Positions 42,907 to 52,393 of a DNA stretch of 64,000 nt are shown here, piece by piece. Position numbers and translations under genes: made by a program. Under the pieces are notes generated by a model. That model was not told the DNA's origin and ran no database searches. It saw only the letters and a list, made by a program, of their open reading frames with translations. Source of the DNA: Rhodospirillaceae bacterium. Lineage in GTDB: Bacteria > Pseudomonadota > Alphaproteobacteria > Kiloniellales > DSM-21159. The stretch spans positions 2,429,430-2,493,429 of the forward strand of contig CP030885.1 in NCBI GenBank assembly GCA_006969625.1. Reading direction: 5' to 3'. The first letter of the stretch is position 1; each line of letters starts with the position of its first letter.

Positions 42907-43329
42907 ATGTTTTCTCTAACGGTGCGCGAGCACATCATGATCGCCCATTCCTTCCACGGCGAGGTCTTCGGGCCGGCCCAGAAGCTGCACGGCGCGACCT
43001 ATCTGGTGGATGCCGAGTTCCGCCGACGCGAACTGGACGCCGACGGCCTCGTCGTCGACATCGGTCTCGCGGCAGACATGCTGAAGCAGGTGCTGGCGCC
43101 GCTGAACTACCGCAACCTGGACGACCTGCCCGACTTCGCCGGCCGCAACACCACGACGGAATTCCTCGCCAAGGCGATCTTCGATCGGCTGGCCGCGCGC
43201 ACCGCCGAGGGGGCGCTCGGCACCGGCGGGCAGGGCCTGAGTGGCCTGAAGGTCACGCTCTGGGAAAGCCATATCGCCTGGGCCGCCTACGAGGGTGCGT
43301 TGCCGGCGGCAATGGGCCAGTCTGCGTGA
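42907..43329 (+). CDS. 6-pyruvoyl-tetrahydropterin synthase/QueD-like protein, divergent
   Basis: A 140-residue T-fold protein. The zinc site keeps His14 (IMIAHSF) and His28 (KLHGATY), but the third ligand is Ala30 where QueD/PTPS have His (HGHxY). The catalytic Cys position is Ala24. The Asp-His pair is replaced in [25 protein letters not shown] and [14 protein letters not shown] keep the pterin-anchoring Glu regions. A perfect AAGGAG lies 6 bases before the ATG. The family fold is clear, but it cannot use the standard PTPS/QueD mechanism. It overlaps the glycosyltransferase gene by 4 bp. Confidence 0.85.
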   Translation: MFSLTVREHIMIAHSFHGEVFGPAQKLHGATYLVDAEFRRRELDADGLVVDIGLAADMLKQVLAPLNYRNLDDLPDFAGRNTTTEFLAKAIFDRLAARTAEGALGTGGQGLSGLKVTLWESHIAWAAYEGALPAAMGQSA

Positions 43330-44366
43330 GAAAACTGGTCTTCGCCCTGCCCGGCGATCCCGAGACGCTGACCGGCGGCTACATCTACGACAAGCGGCTG
43401 ATCGCCGGCCTGCGCGAGCTGGGCTGGGACGTGGAGCTGCTGCGGCTGCCCGAAGTACTTGGGCAGCCGGCGGCGATCCCGCGGGCCGAGCAGCTTCTGG
43501 GCGGACTGCCACGGGGCGTGCCGGCGATCGTCGACGGCCTGGCGCTGGGCGTTCTGCCCGGTGCTGCGGCCGCCGTCGCCGCCCGCGGTGCCCTGGTCGC
43601 CCTGGTCCACCATCCCCTGGCGGAGGAGACCGGCGTGGCGCCGGCGGCCGCGGCCGCCCTGCGCGAGAGCGAACGGGCCGCCTTGGCGTGGGCCGCCGTC
43701 GCGATCGCGACCTCGGCCACGACCGCCCGCAGCCTGACCGAAGCCTATGGCGTGCCCGCCGCACGGGTGAGCGTGGCGCGACCGGGCGTCGATCCGGCTC
43801 CCCTGTCCGACGGCACCGGCAGTCCGGTCGCGCTGCTTTCGGTCGGAACCCTGACGCCGCGCAAGGGGCATGCGGTGCTGCTGGGGGCGCTGGAGCGCAT
43901 CTCGGCCACGAACTGGCATCTGACCCTGGTCGGCTCTGACCAGCGTGACACCGCGGAAGCGAAGCGAATTCGTAGGCTTGCAGCCAATAGTCGGCATTGT
44001 GCGCGACTCTGCCTGGCTGGCGAGGTCGACGCGGGCACACTGGCCCGGCTGTTCCATGAGGCGGACCTCTTCGTCCTGCCCTCCTACCACGAGGGCTATG
44101 GCATGGCCTTCGCGGAGGCCCTGGCCCGAGGCGTCCCCGTTGTCGCCACCTGCGCCGGCGCCCTGCCGGAGACCGTGCCGCCAGCGGCCGGCCGCCTTGT
44201 TTCGCCCGGCGATGTCGGCGCGCTCGCGGAGGAGCTGCGCCGGCTGATCGCGGAACCTCAGGCGCGCGCCGCCCTGCGGGCCGGCGCCGTGGCCGCGCGC
44301 GCCGACCTGCCGAGCTGGCGGGACACCGCTGCGAGCGTCAGCGATCTCTTGGAGTCACTGGCGTGA
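43326..44366 (+). CDS. Glycosyltransferase family 4
   Basis: A 346-residue GT-B glycosyltransferase. The N-terminal domain starts [20 protein letters not shown] with the Gly-rich acceptor loop. The donor domain begins [20 protein letters not shown], followed by LTLVGSD. The catalytic E-x7-E motif is in [19 protein letters not shown]. It uses a nucleotide sugar to glycosylate an unknown acceptor. The GTG start overlaps the stop of the pterin-synthase-like gene (GTGA), and its own stop overlaps the methyltransferase start in the same way. Such coupling suggests that the proteins act in one pathway. Confidence 0.88.
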   Translation: MRKLVFALPGDPETLTGGYIYDKRLIAGLRELGWDVELLRLPEVLGQPAAIPRAEQLLGGLPRGVPAIVDGLALGVLPGAAAAVAARGALVALVHHPLAEETGVAPAAAAALRESERAALAWAAVAIATSATTARSLTEAYGVPAARVSVARPGVDPAPLSDGTGSPVALLSVGTLTPRKGHAVLLGALERISATNWHLTLVGSDQRDTAEAKRIRRLAANSRHCARLCLAGEVDAGTLARLFHEADLFVLPSYHEGYGMAFAEALARGVPVVATCAGALPETVPPAAGRLVSPGDVGALAEELRRLIAEPQARAALRAGAVAARADLPSWRDTAASVSDLLESLA

Positions 44367-45148
44367 CCGCCTTCGCTGCCGACTGGCTGGCGCTGCGCGA
44401 GCCGGCGGACCGGGTCGCGCGCGACCTGGAGCTGCTGGCGCGTCTGGCGGACTGGAGCGCCGACCGCGGTCGGCTCAGCGTCCTGGACCTCGGTTGCGGC
44501 ACCGGCGCCAGCCTGCGCGCGGTGGCCCCACTCCTGGCGGTGCCGCAGAGCTGGCTGCTGGTGGACCAGGATCCGGACCTGCTGGCGCGCTGTCCGGAAA
44601 CCGTCGGGATGGCGACTGCGGCGACCGCCCGCTTCGATCTCGCTGCGGACCTCGATCTGCTGCCCTGGGACGCGGTCGATCTGGTCACGGCCTCGGCGCT
44701 GCTCGACCTGGTGTCAGCGGACTGGCTGCGCCGGCTGGTCGCGCTTGCCAGGGACAAGGCGATCTATATGGCACTCAGCGTCGACGGGCGGATCGAGCTG
44801 ACGCCGGCGGTCGCGGACGACGCGCACATCCTCGAGCTGGTGGCGGCCCATCACCGGCGCGACAAGTCCTTCGGCCCGGCCCTGGGGCACACCGCCGCCG
44901 CCGCCCTGCGCGACGTCCTGCACGCCGCGGGCCGCGCGGCCGAGCTCCGCAGCGCCGATTGGGTCCTCGGTCCCGAGCGGGCCGCCCTGCAGGCGGCGCT
45001 GCTCGACGGCTACGCCGCGGCCGCCGCAGAACAGGCGCCGCACCTGGCCGAGCGAATCCGCCATTGGCGCGCCCTTCGCGCCGCCCTGTCCGAACAACAC
45101 CTGCGCATCGGCCACCAGGATCTGCTCAGCCTGCCGGCGGCGGGCTAG
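44363..45148 (+). CDS. Class I SAM-dependent methyltransferase
   Basis: A 261-residue methyltransferase with motif I VLDLGCGTGASLRAVAPLL, an acidic motif II (WLLVDQDPDLLARC) and WDAVDLVTASALLDLVSADW as motif IV-V. The C-terminal half contains HHRRDKSFGPALGHTAAAAL. The acceptor is unknown. It is the last gene of the operon. The GTG start overlaps the glycosyltransferase stop. The TAG stop is formed by the left end of a 28 bp perfect palindrome. Confidence 0.87.
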   Translation: MTAFAADWLALREPADRVARDLELLARLADWSADRGRLSVLDLGCGTGASLRAVAPLLAVPQSWLLVDQDPDLLARCPETVGMATAATARFDLAADLDLLPWDAVDLVTASALLDLVSADWLRRLVALARDKAIYMALSVDGRIELTPAVADDAHILELVAAHHRRDKSFGPALGHTAAAALRDVLHAAGRAAELRSADWVLGPERAALQAALLDGYAAAAAEQAPHLAERIRHWRALRAALSEQHLRIGHQDLLSLPAAG

Positions 45149-45172
45149 AGCAGGATCGCGATCCTGCTCTAG
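45145..45172. repeat. 28 bp perfect palindrome CTAGAGC...GCTCTAG (repeat C)
   Basis: The half-site CTAGAGCAGGATCG is followed by its exact complement. The two CTAG ends contribute the TAG stop codons of the convergent methyltransferase (45146-45148) and livM (45169-45171). The element is thus the whole intergenic region. The TAGAGC end is shared with repeat B2 and the IS630 element. It could also act as a bidirectional hairpin terminator. Confidence 0.85.
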
Positions 45173-46137
45173 CCGGCGCGCCGCTCTTCCCGGGCCTCGC
45201 GGGCGAGATCGCCGCGGCGCTGGTCCGACTCGCTCAGCAGCCCCTCGTTGCGGAACAGCAGGACGAGCACCAGCAACAGCCCGATCAGGCCCATGCGCAG
45301 GGCGCCGGCCTGGGTGACCATCTCCGGCGGCAGCAGGTCGGTGGCGAACTGGCTGCCGGACCAGATCGCCCAGATGATGAAGGCGCCGAGCACCGCACCC
45401 TTGGTGTTGCCCGAGCCGCCGGCGATCAGCATCACCCAGACCAGGAAGGTGGTCTGCAGCGGCTCGAAGGCCTCGGGGCTGACGAAGCCGACGAAGTGCG
45501 CCCAGAGCGCGCCGGCCAACCCCATGATGGCAGAGCCGAGCACAAAGGCCTGCAGGCGGAAGGCCTTCACCGTCTTGCCCGAGGCCAGGACCGTCAGCTC
45601 GTTCTCGCGGATCGCGCGGAGAACGCGCCCCCAGGGCGCCCGCCGCGCCCGCTCGATCAGGAAGAAGACGACTGCCAGCAGGACCAGCACCAGCAGCATC
45701 TGCGCCACCGGCATCCAGACCTGGCCAAGCTCGGCGAAGGGACGCGGCACGCCGCCGACACCGCGCACGCCGTTGGTCAGCCACTCCTCGTTCTTCAGGA
45801 ACAGGCGGACGATCTCGGCGATGCCGATGGTGGCGATCGCCAGGTAGTCGGCACGCAGGTTGAGCGTGATCAGCCCGACGAAGAAGGCGAGCACGGCGGA
45901 GGTCACCATGGCGCCCACGAAGCCGACCGGCAGCGGCAGGCCGAGCCCGCCGTCGAAGGTCGCCGAGGGCTCGACCGTCAGCAGCACGGAGGTGTAGGCG
46001 CCGACCGCGACGAAGGCGACGATGCCGATGTTGAACAGCCCGGTCAGGCCCCACTGTACGTTCAGGGCAAGGCTGAGGATCGCGTAGATCCCCGCGATCG
46101 AGACGAAGAAGACGGCGTAGCTGAGCAGCGCGTCCAT
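45169..46137 (-). CDS. livM: Branched-chain amino acid ABC transporter permease LivM
   Basis: A 322-residue permease with about ten helices. The family marks are AILSLALNVQWGLTGLFNIG, followed by RADYLAIATIGIAEIVRLFL. The EAA-like loop is SPEAFEPLQTTFLVWVMLIA with GGSGNTKGAVLGAFIIW. The ATG at 46137 (MDALLSY) gives the normal N-terminus. An upstream in-frame ATG at 46182 overlaps livH. It forms the membrane channel with LivH. No periplasmic binding protein gene is in the cluster. Confidence 0.92.
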   Translation of the reverse strand: MDALLSYAVFFVSIAGIYAILSLALNVQWGLTGLFNIGIVAFVAVGAYTSVLLTVEPSATFDGGLGLPLPVGFVGAMVTSAVLAFFVGLITLNLRADYLAIATIGIAEIVRLFLKNEEWLTNGVRGVGGVPRPFAELGQVWMPVAQMLLVLVLLAVVFFLIERARRAPWGRVLRAIRENELTVLASGKTVKAFRLQAFVLGSAIMGLAGALWAHFVGFVSPEAFEPLQTTFLVWVMLIAGGSGNTKGAVLGAFIIWAIWSGSQFATDLLPPEMVTQAGALRMGLIGLLLVLVLLFRNEGLLSESDQRRGDLAREAREERRAG

Positions 46138-46162
46138 GAGCGGCGTCCCTTCCCTGCCCGTC

Positions 46163-47038
46163 TCAGGTGCTGCGGCCGGCAAAGATGCCGCGCGGCCGGA
46201 AGATCAGCACCAGCACCATGATGGCGAAGGAGACCGCCGGCTTGTAGCTGGGGTCGATCACCAGGGTCGAAAGCTCCTGTGCCAGGCCGATGGTCATCCC
46301 GCCGGCGATCGCTCCATAGGGGCGCCCGATCCCGCCCAGGATCGCCGCGGCGAAGACCGGCAGCAGCAGGCGCCAGCCGACCACCGGGTGGAGTTGGGCG
46401 TCCATGCCGGCGAAGATGCCGCCGACGGCGGCCAGGAAGATGCCGATGCCCCAAGTCCAGAGCACGATCTTCTCGGTGTCGATGCCGGTCACGCGCGCCA
46501 GGTCCGGGTTGTCGGACATCGCCCGCATCGCCTTGCCGACGCGTGTGTACTGCAGGAAGACGTGCAGGGCACTGACCAGGATCAGCGCGCCCCCCATGAT
46601 GATCAGGTGGTCCGGCTTGATGCGGATCGCCCCGTCGCCGAAGGGGATGACGTAGGGAAGCTGGATCCCCGGGCTGTAGACCTGGACGTTCGGGCCCCAG
46701 ATGATCTGCACCGCCGAGCGCAGGATCAGCGCCACGCCGACGCTGGCGATCAGCAGGATGACGGGCCGCGTGCGCCGCAACCTCCGGTAGATAAGACGGT
46801 CGGCGACGAGGGCGACGAGGATCGTGGCCAAGGCGGCGATCGGGATCGAGAGCAGGATCGGCAGGTGCGCCATCGCCACCAGGCTGAGCGCGAAGTAGGC
46901 GCCGAGCGTCATGAAGTCGCCGTGCGCGAAGTGGGCGAACTTCAGGATGCCGTAGGTCAGCGACAGGCCGATCGCACCCAGCGTCAGGATGCTGCCAAGC
47001 ACCAGGCCGAAGACGACGAGTTGCAGGAGCTCCGCCAT
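46163..47038 (-). CDS. livH: Branched-chain amino acid ABC transporter permease LivH
   Basis: A 291-residue permease starting LLQLVVFGLVLGSILTLGAI with the family motif GLSLTYGILKFAHFAHGDFM. It continues with LIASVGVALILRSAVQIIWG and RVGKAMRAMSDNPDLARVTG (the loop contacting the ATPase). AAILGGIGRPYGAIAGGM completes the pattern. It lies 25 bp upstream of livM and 9 bp downstream of livF. Confidence 0.94.
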   Translation of the reverse strand: MAELLQLVVFGLVLGSILTLGAIGLSLTYGILKFAHFAHGDFMTLGAYFALSLVAMAHLPILLSIPIAALATILVALVADRLIYRRLRRTRPVILLIASVGVALILRSAVQIIWGPNVQVYSPGIQLPYVIPFGDGAIRIKPDHLIIMGGALILVSALHVFLQYTRVGKAMRAMSDNPDLARVTGIDTEKIVLWTWGIGIFLAAVGGIFAGMDAQLHPVVGWRLLLPVFAAAILGGIGRPYGAIAGGMTIGLAQELSTLVIDPSYKPAVSFAIMVLVLIFRPRGIFAGRST

Positions 47039-47047
47039 CGCGCCGGC

Positions 47048-47773
47048 TCAGCCTCCCAGGAACATCTCGGCGACCTCGCGGTTCGCCAGGAGGTTTTCGC
47101 CAGTGTCGTCGTAGCGGTTGCGGCCGGCGGCCAGCACGTAGCCGCGGTGCGCCATCCTCAGCGCCTGCTTGGCGTTCTGCTCGACCATCAGGATCGAGAC
47201 CCCGAGCTCGCGGTTGACCTCGCGGATCGAGGCGAACATGTCGTCGATCACCGCCGGCGCCAGCCCCGCCGTCGGCTCGTCCAGCAGCAGCAGCTTCGGC
47301 TCCAGCATCAGGGCGCGGCCCATGGCCACCATCTGGCGCTGGCCGCCGGAGAGCTGGCCGGCCAGCTGGCGGCTGCGTTCGCGCAGGATGGGAAACAGCT
47401 CGTAGACCTTCTGGCGCGCCGGCTCGAAGTCGTCGCGCCGAGTGAAGGCGCCCATGTCGAGATTCTCGGCGACGGTCAGACTGGGGAAGACGTTGTCGCT
47501 CTGCGGCACGAAGCCGACGCCCCGCTCGACGATCTTGTTGGGCTGCAGGTTGGTGATCTCGGCGCCGTCGAAGGTCACGTGACCCTCGCGCAGATGCACC
47601 AGGCCGAAGATCGCCTTCATCGCCGTCGACTTGCCGGCGCCGTTCGGGCCGATGATGACGACGATCTCGCCCGGCTCGACGACGAGGTCCACCCCCTGCA
47701 GGATGTCGACGCCGCCGTAGCCGCCGGTCATCCCGCGCGCCTCCAGCCTCCCACTGGCCGCCGCCTCAGGCAT
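47048..47773 (-). CDS. livF: Branched-chain amino acid ABC transporter ATPase LivF
   Basis: A 241-residue ABC ATPase. Walker A is GPNGAGKST, the signature motif is LSGGQRQMVAMGRALM and Walker B is LLLLDEPTAGLAP. The GGYGGVDILQGVDLVVEPGE start and VGFVPQSDNVFPSLTVAENL match LivF rather than LivG. It overlaps the livG stop by 8 bp. Confidence 0.94.
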   Translation of the reverse strand: MPEAAASGRLEARGMTGGYGGVDILQGVDLVVEPGEIVVIIGPNGAGKSTAMKAIFGLVHLREGHVTFDGAEITNLQPNKIVERGVGFVPQSDNVFPSLTVAENLDMGAFTRRDDFEPARQKVYELFPILRERSRQLAGQLSGGQRQMVAMGRALMLEPKLLLLDEPTAGLAPAVIDDMFASIREVNRELGVSILMVEQNAKQALRMAHRGYVLAAGRNRYDDTGENLLANREVAEMFLGG

Positions 47774-48527
47774 GGGCGCCCCCCAGATAGGCTTCCAGCA
47801 CCTCGGGGTCGCGGCGGATCTCGTCCATGCTGCCTTCGGCCAGCACCTTGCCCTGGGCCATGACGATCACCGGATGGCAGAGCTCGGCGATCATGTCCAT
47901 GTCGTGCTCGATGACCACGAAGGTGTAGCCCCGCTCCTCGTTGAGCTGGCGAATCGCCGCGGTCAGCTTGCCGAGCAGTGTGCGGTTGACGCCTGCCGCC
48001 GGCTCGTCAAGCAGCACCACCCGCGGCTCGGTCATCATGGTGCGGCCAAGCTCCAAGAGCTTCTTCTGGCCGCCCGACAGCCGGCCGGCGAGCTCGTGCC
48101 GCAGCTCGTACAGGCTGAGGAACGCCAGTACCTCCTCGGCCCGGGCGCGGATCTCGCGCTCCTCGCGGCGCACCCGGCCCGGCGACAGCCAGGCGGAGAG
48201 CAGCCGCTCGCCGCTCTGCGCCTCCGGCACCAGCATGAGGTTCTCCAGAACGGTCATGCGCGGCAGTTCGTGCGGGATCTGGAAGGTGCGCACCAGCCCC
48301 TTGCGGAAGAGCTGCGGCGGGCTCATGCCGGTGATGTCCTCGCCGTCCATCAGGACCCGCCCCTCGTTGGGCTTGAGGAAGCCGGCGATAATGGAGAACA
48401 ACGTCGTCTTGCCGGCCCCGTTCGGGCCGATGACGGCGGTGATCGAGCCGGCGGGCACCTCCAGGGTGCACCCGTCGACGGCCGTCAGCCCGCCGAAGCG
48501 CTTGACGATGTTCTCGACCTTGATCAC
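47766..48527 (-). CDS. livG: Branched-chain amino acid ABC transporter ATPase LivG
   Basis: A 253-residue ABC ATPase. Walker A is GPNGAGKTT, the signature motif LSGGQKKLLELGRTMM and Walker B VVLLDEPAAGVN. IKVENIVKRFGGLTAVDGCT at the start and RTFQIPHELPRMTVLENLML are LivG-like. The GTG at 48527 follows GGCGGAG. It is the first gene of livGFHM. The usual livK-type binding protein is missing, so it must be encoded elsewhere or the transporter works with another receptor. Confidence 0.92.
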   Translation of the reverse strand: MIKVENIVKRFGGLTAVDGCTLEVPAGSITAVIGPNGAGKTTLFSIIAGFLKPNEGRVLMDGEDITGMSPPQLFRKGLVRTFQIPHELPRMTVLENLMLVPEAQSGERLLSAWLSPGRVRREEREIRARAEEVLAFLSLYELRHELAGRLSGGQKKLLELGRTMMTEPRVVLLDEPAAGVNRTLLGKLTAAIRQLNEERGYTFVVIEHDMDMIAELCHPVIVMAQGKVLAEGSMDEIRRDPEVLEAYLGGAHA

Positions 48528-48648
48528 GGAGGCTCCGCCCGTTGCTCGCGCCGCCCGCGATCCGGCTGCGGGGCGTTGCGGGCGGCAAGTGCTAGACGAG
48601 CGGGCAAGGGCTGTCCAGAGGCAATGCCCTCGGCCGGCGGGGGTACCT

Positions 48649-48900
48649 CTAGGCGTAGATTCCGCCGCGGCGACGCCCGGGGGGTGTGGCGTCGCTGGCC
48701 GGATCGCCGCCTGCGCCACCTCCGCCTCTGGCCATCACATAGTCGAGCTTGCGCACGGCGAGTTGCTCCAGCGCCGCCTCGCCGCGGGCCGGATCGCCGA
48801 CGATCGAAACCTCGACGCCGGTTTCGGCATCCACCGCGGAAACCTTCACGTAGGCGCCGCAGGGGACGAACTCGACGATGATCTCGCGCGCCCTGCTCAT
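48649..48900 (-). CDS. Small conserved protein, DUF6898-like, 83 residues
   Basis: From the ATG at 48900 (MSRAREI) it reads IIVEFVPCGAYVKVSAVDAE, then TGVEVSIVGDPARGEAALEQ and LAVRKLDYVMARG. This matches from memory a small family of alphaproteobacterial proteins (DUF6898) with no known function. A Gly-rich disordered tail follows (GGGGAGGDPASD...). It lies 121 bp upstream of livG. A start six codons upstream is possible. The TAG stop lies in a CTAG. Confidence 0.7.
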   Translation of the reverse strand: MSRAREIIVEFVPCGAYVKVSAVDAETGVEVSIVGDPARGEAALEQLAVRKLDYVMARGGGGAGGDPASDATPPGRRRGGIYA

Positions 48901-48966
48901 TCCGGCAGGCTGCGCCACGCCCGGTCAAGGAAGGGTTAACCCAGCGAGACGTTCAAGCCCGCTTCG

Positions 48967-50244
48967 TCATGAAGCCTTCTGGGTAGGACCGGCGTCAGTC
49001 AGCGCCAGCACCTCGACCGGCTCGGCCAGGCTGCGCAGGCTCTGCCGGCCGAGGCTCTGCCACCTGCCTTCGGCCGCGGCGGCGGCGAAGTCGCGGCTGG
49101 CGACGACCGGGTGCCCGCAGGACTTGGTGAATTCCTCGAGCCGGGCCGCGAGGTTGACGGCCGGACCGACGGCGGTGAATTCCAACCGCTCGCGGGTGCC
49201 GATGTTGCCGAGCAGCAGGCCGCCGAGATGCAGCCCCAGCCCGAAGCGCAACACGGGTTGGCCGATGGAGCCGCGCTCGGAATTCAGGGTCTCGACGTCG
49301 TCGAGCGCACGTTCCGCCGCCGCCAGGGCGCGGCGGCAGGCCGCTTCGGCGCCGCCATGCTCGACCGGAAAGATCGCCAGTACGGCGTCGCCGATCAGCA
49401 GCAGCACCTGTCCGCCCTCCGCCATCACCGCGCCGGCGGTCGCCTCGAAGTAGGTGTCGAGGGTGGCGAGGAAGTCCGCCGGCTCCATCCGCTCGGCCAG
49501 CTCGGTCGAGCCGCGCAGGTCGGCGTACCAGATCGCCGCCTCGATCCGCTGCCCGTCGCCGCGGCGGATCTGGCCGTCGAGCACACGTCCGGCCGCGGCC
49601 TCGCCCAGATAGGCGCAGAGGACGTTGCGGGCGAGCTGCTCGCGCATGACCACCTTGAGGGCGACGGAGAGCGCGTCCTGCACGCGTCTCAGCGCCCCCA
49701 ACTCCCCATCGCTGAAGCCGCCGGGCCGTGCGGTGGCAAAGGAGCCGACGACGCCGTCGACCCTCTCCTTGTCGAAGGGGCTGAGCCAGGCGAGGTAGTC
49801 CGTGAACCCAAGCTCGGCCAAGTCGTTGAGCACCGGGAAGTCGAGCATCGCCTCGGGGCCGTCCAGCCGCCGGCGCATTGCCGGTAGGCCCTTGTCGATC
49901 AGCCAGTAGTAGGGACTGCGCTGCCACTCGGCGTTGGACAGGCCGGTGCCGTGGGCGAAGTGTTCTTCGCTCAGGCCCTCCTCGGGACCCCAGGTGAAGG
50001 TGAGCGACTCGAAAAGGGGGTGCAGGGTGGTCAGACCGACATTGGCGCGAGCCACCGGCAGGCCGGCTGCCTTGAGCCGGTCGAAGGCGCCCTCCAGCAG
50101 GCCACTCAAGGTGCAGCCGGCCAGCGCCCGCTCCATCAGCCAGGCGGTTACCTCCTCGACCATCACCGAGCCGGACTGCAGGCGTGCGGTCGGCCTGGGC
50201 ATTTCGCCCGACGTCGGTCCGAAGATCGCGTGACTGTCGTTCAT
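48967..50244 (-). CDS. Class III adenylate/guanylate cyclase
   Basis: A 425-residue cyclase. The N-terminal 210 residues form a sensor-like region ([20 protein letters not shown], then [20 protein letters not shown]). The C-terminal catalytic domain has the metal Asp in [17 protein letters not shown] and in [14 protein letters not shown]. The transition-state region is [20 protein letters not shown] followed by [16 protein letters not shown] with the Asn-Arg pair. It resembles the rhizobial CyaA/B-like group. The ATG at 50244 follows a GGAAGGGAG stretch. It probably makes cAMP in the cytosol. It is divergent from glutaryl-CoA dehydrogenase. Confidence 0.9.
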   Translation of the reverse strand: MNDSHAIFGPTSGEMPRPTARLQSGSVMVEEVTAWLMERALAGCTLSGLLEGAFDRLKAAGLPVARANVGLTTLHPLFESLTFTWGPEEGLSEEHFAHGTGLSNAEWQRSPYYWLIDKGLPAMRRRLDGPEAMLDFPVLNDLAELGFTDYLAWLSPFDKERVDGVVGSFATARPGGFSDGELGALRRVQDALSVALKVVMREQLARNVLCAYLGEAAAGRVLDGQIRRGDGQRIEAAIWYADLRGSTELAERMEPADFLATLDTYFEATAGAVMAEGGQVLLLIGDAVLAIFPVEHGGAEAACRRALAAAERALDDVETLNSERGSIGQPVLRFGLGLHLGGLLLGNIGTRERLEFTAVGPAVNLAARLEEFTKSCGHPVVASRDFAAAAAEGRWQSLGRQSLRSLAEPVEVLALTDAGPTQKAS

Positions 50245-50430
50245 ATCGGACCCCGCTCCCTTCCGAATGGCCGCCCGAGTCCCGCATCGCCGGCGGCATC
50301 CCGCTCTCCCGCGCATGGCGGGCATGAGCCCCTACACGGGGCAGACTTCCCACGATATCTTGCCTGCGGAGACCAATGCGAGAAAACCGCCGCCGTGGCG
50401 GTGCCAAGACTTACCCGGAGGATCCGTACG

Positions 50431-51656
<1,226 letters not shown>

Positions 51657-51660
<4 letters not shown>

Positions 51661-52271
51661 GCCGGGACATCGCCTCGGCCGAGGAGCTGCGGGCGCACTA
51701 CGGCACGCCCAAGAGCACGACGGAGCTGAAGCGGCTGGACTGCCTGGACGTTCATTGCCGGGCGCTGATCGCCGCCTCGCCCTTCGTCGTGCTCGGCACC
51801 TCCGATGCCGCGGGCAACCAGGACGTCAGCCCGCGCGGCGACCCGCCGGGCTTCGTCAAGGTGCTGGACGACACCCATCTGCTGCTGCCCGACCGGCCGG
51901 GCAACAAGCTGCTGGACAGCCTGCAGAACGTGCTCGCCAACCCCAAGGTCGGCCTGCTGTTCATGGTGCCGGGCATGAGCGAGACCTTGCGGGTCAACGG
52001 TACCGCCGAGATCGTCACCGACCCGGACCTGCTGTCGGCCTGCGCGGTCGACGGCAAGGCGCCGCCCTCGGGCCTGAAGGTGGTCGTGCAGGAGGCCTAC
52101 CTGCACTGCGCCAAGGCCTTCATCCGCTCGAAGCTGTGGGACGCCAGCCGCCACGTCGACCGCGGCAGCTTCCCGACGCTCGGGCGCATGCTGGCCGACC
52201 AGATCGCCGGCCTCGATGCCGACAGGCTCGACGAGACCGTCGAGGAGGCCTACCGCACCCGCCTGTACTGA
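51657..52271 (+). CDS. Pyridoxamine 5'-phosphate oxidase-like flavin-binding protein
   Basis: A 204-residue PPOX-fold protein. [20 protein letters not shown] is the family FMN-binding start, followed by [20 protein letters not shown] and [20 protein letters not shown]. The C-terminal half has the [16 protein letters not shown] segment typical of the MSMEG_1061-like group. These use FMN or F420 or bind haem; the substrate is unknown. It is coupled to glutaryl-CoA dehydrogenase by an ATGA overlap. Confidence 0.88.
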
Positions 52272-52393
52272 CAAGCGCGCCGGGCCCGGGCCCACATCCT
52301 GCACGGCAATCCGAGGGCGTACCTCCCTAGCTCGTTTACCGAAAAGATGGTAATTTGCAACCGTCGCTTGGTGGGGCTGGGGGGGCTCTGGGG

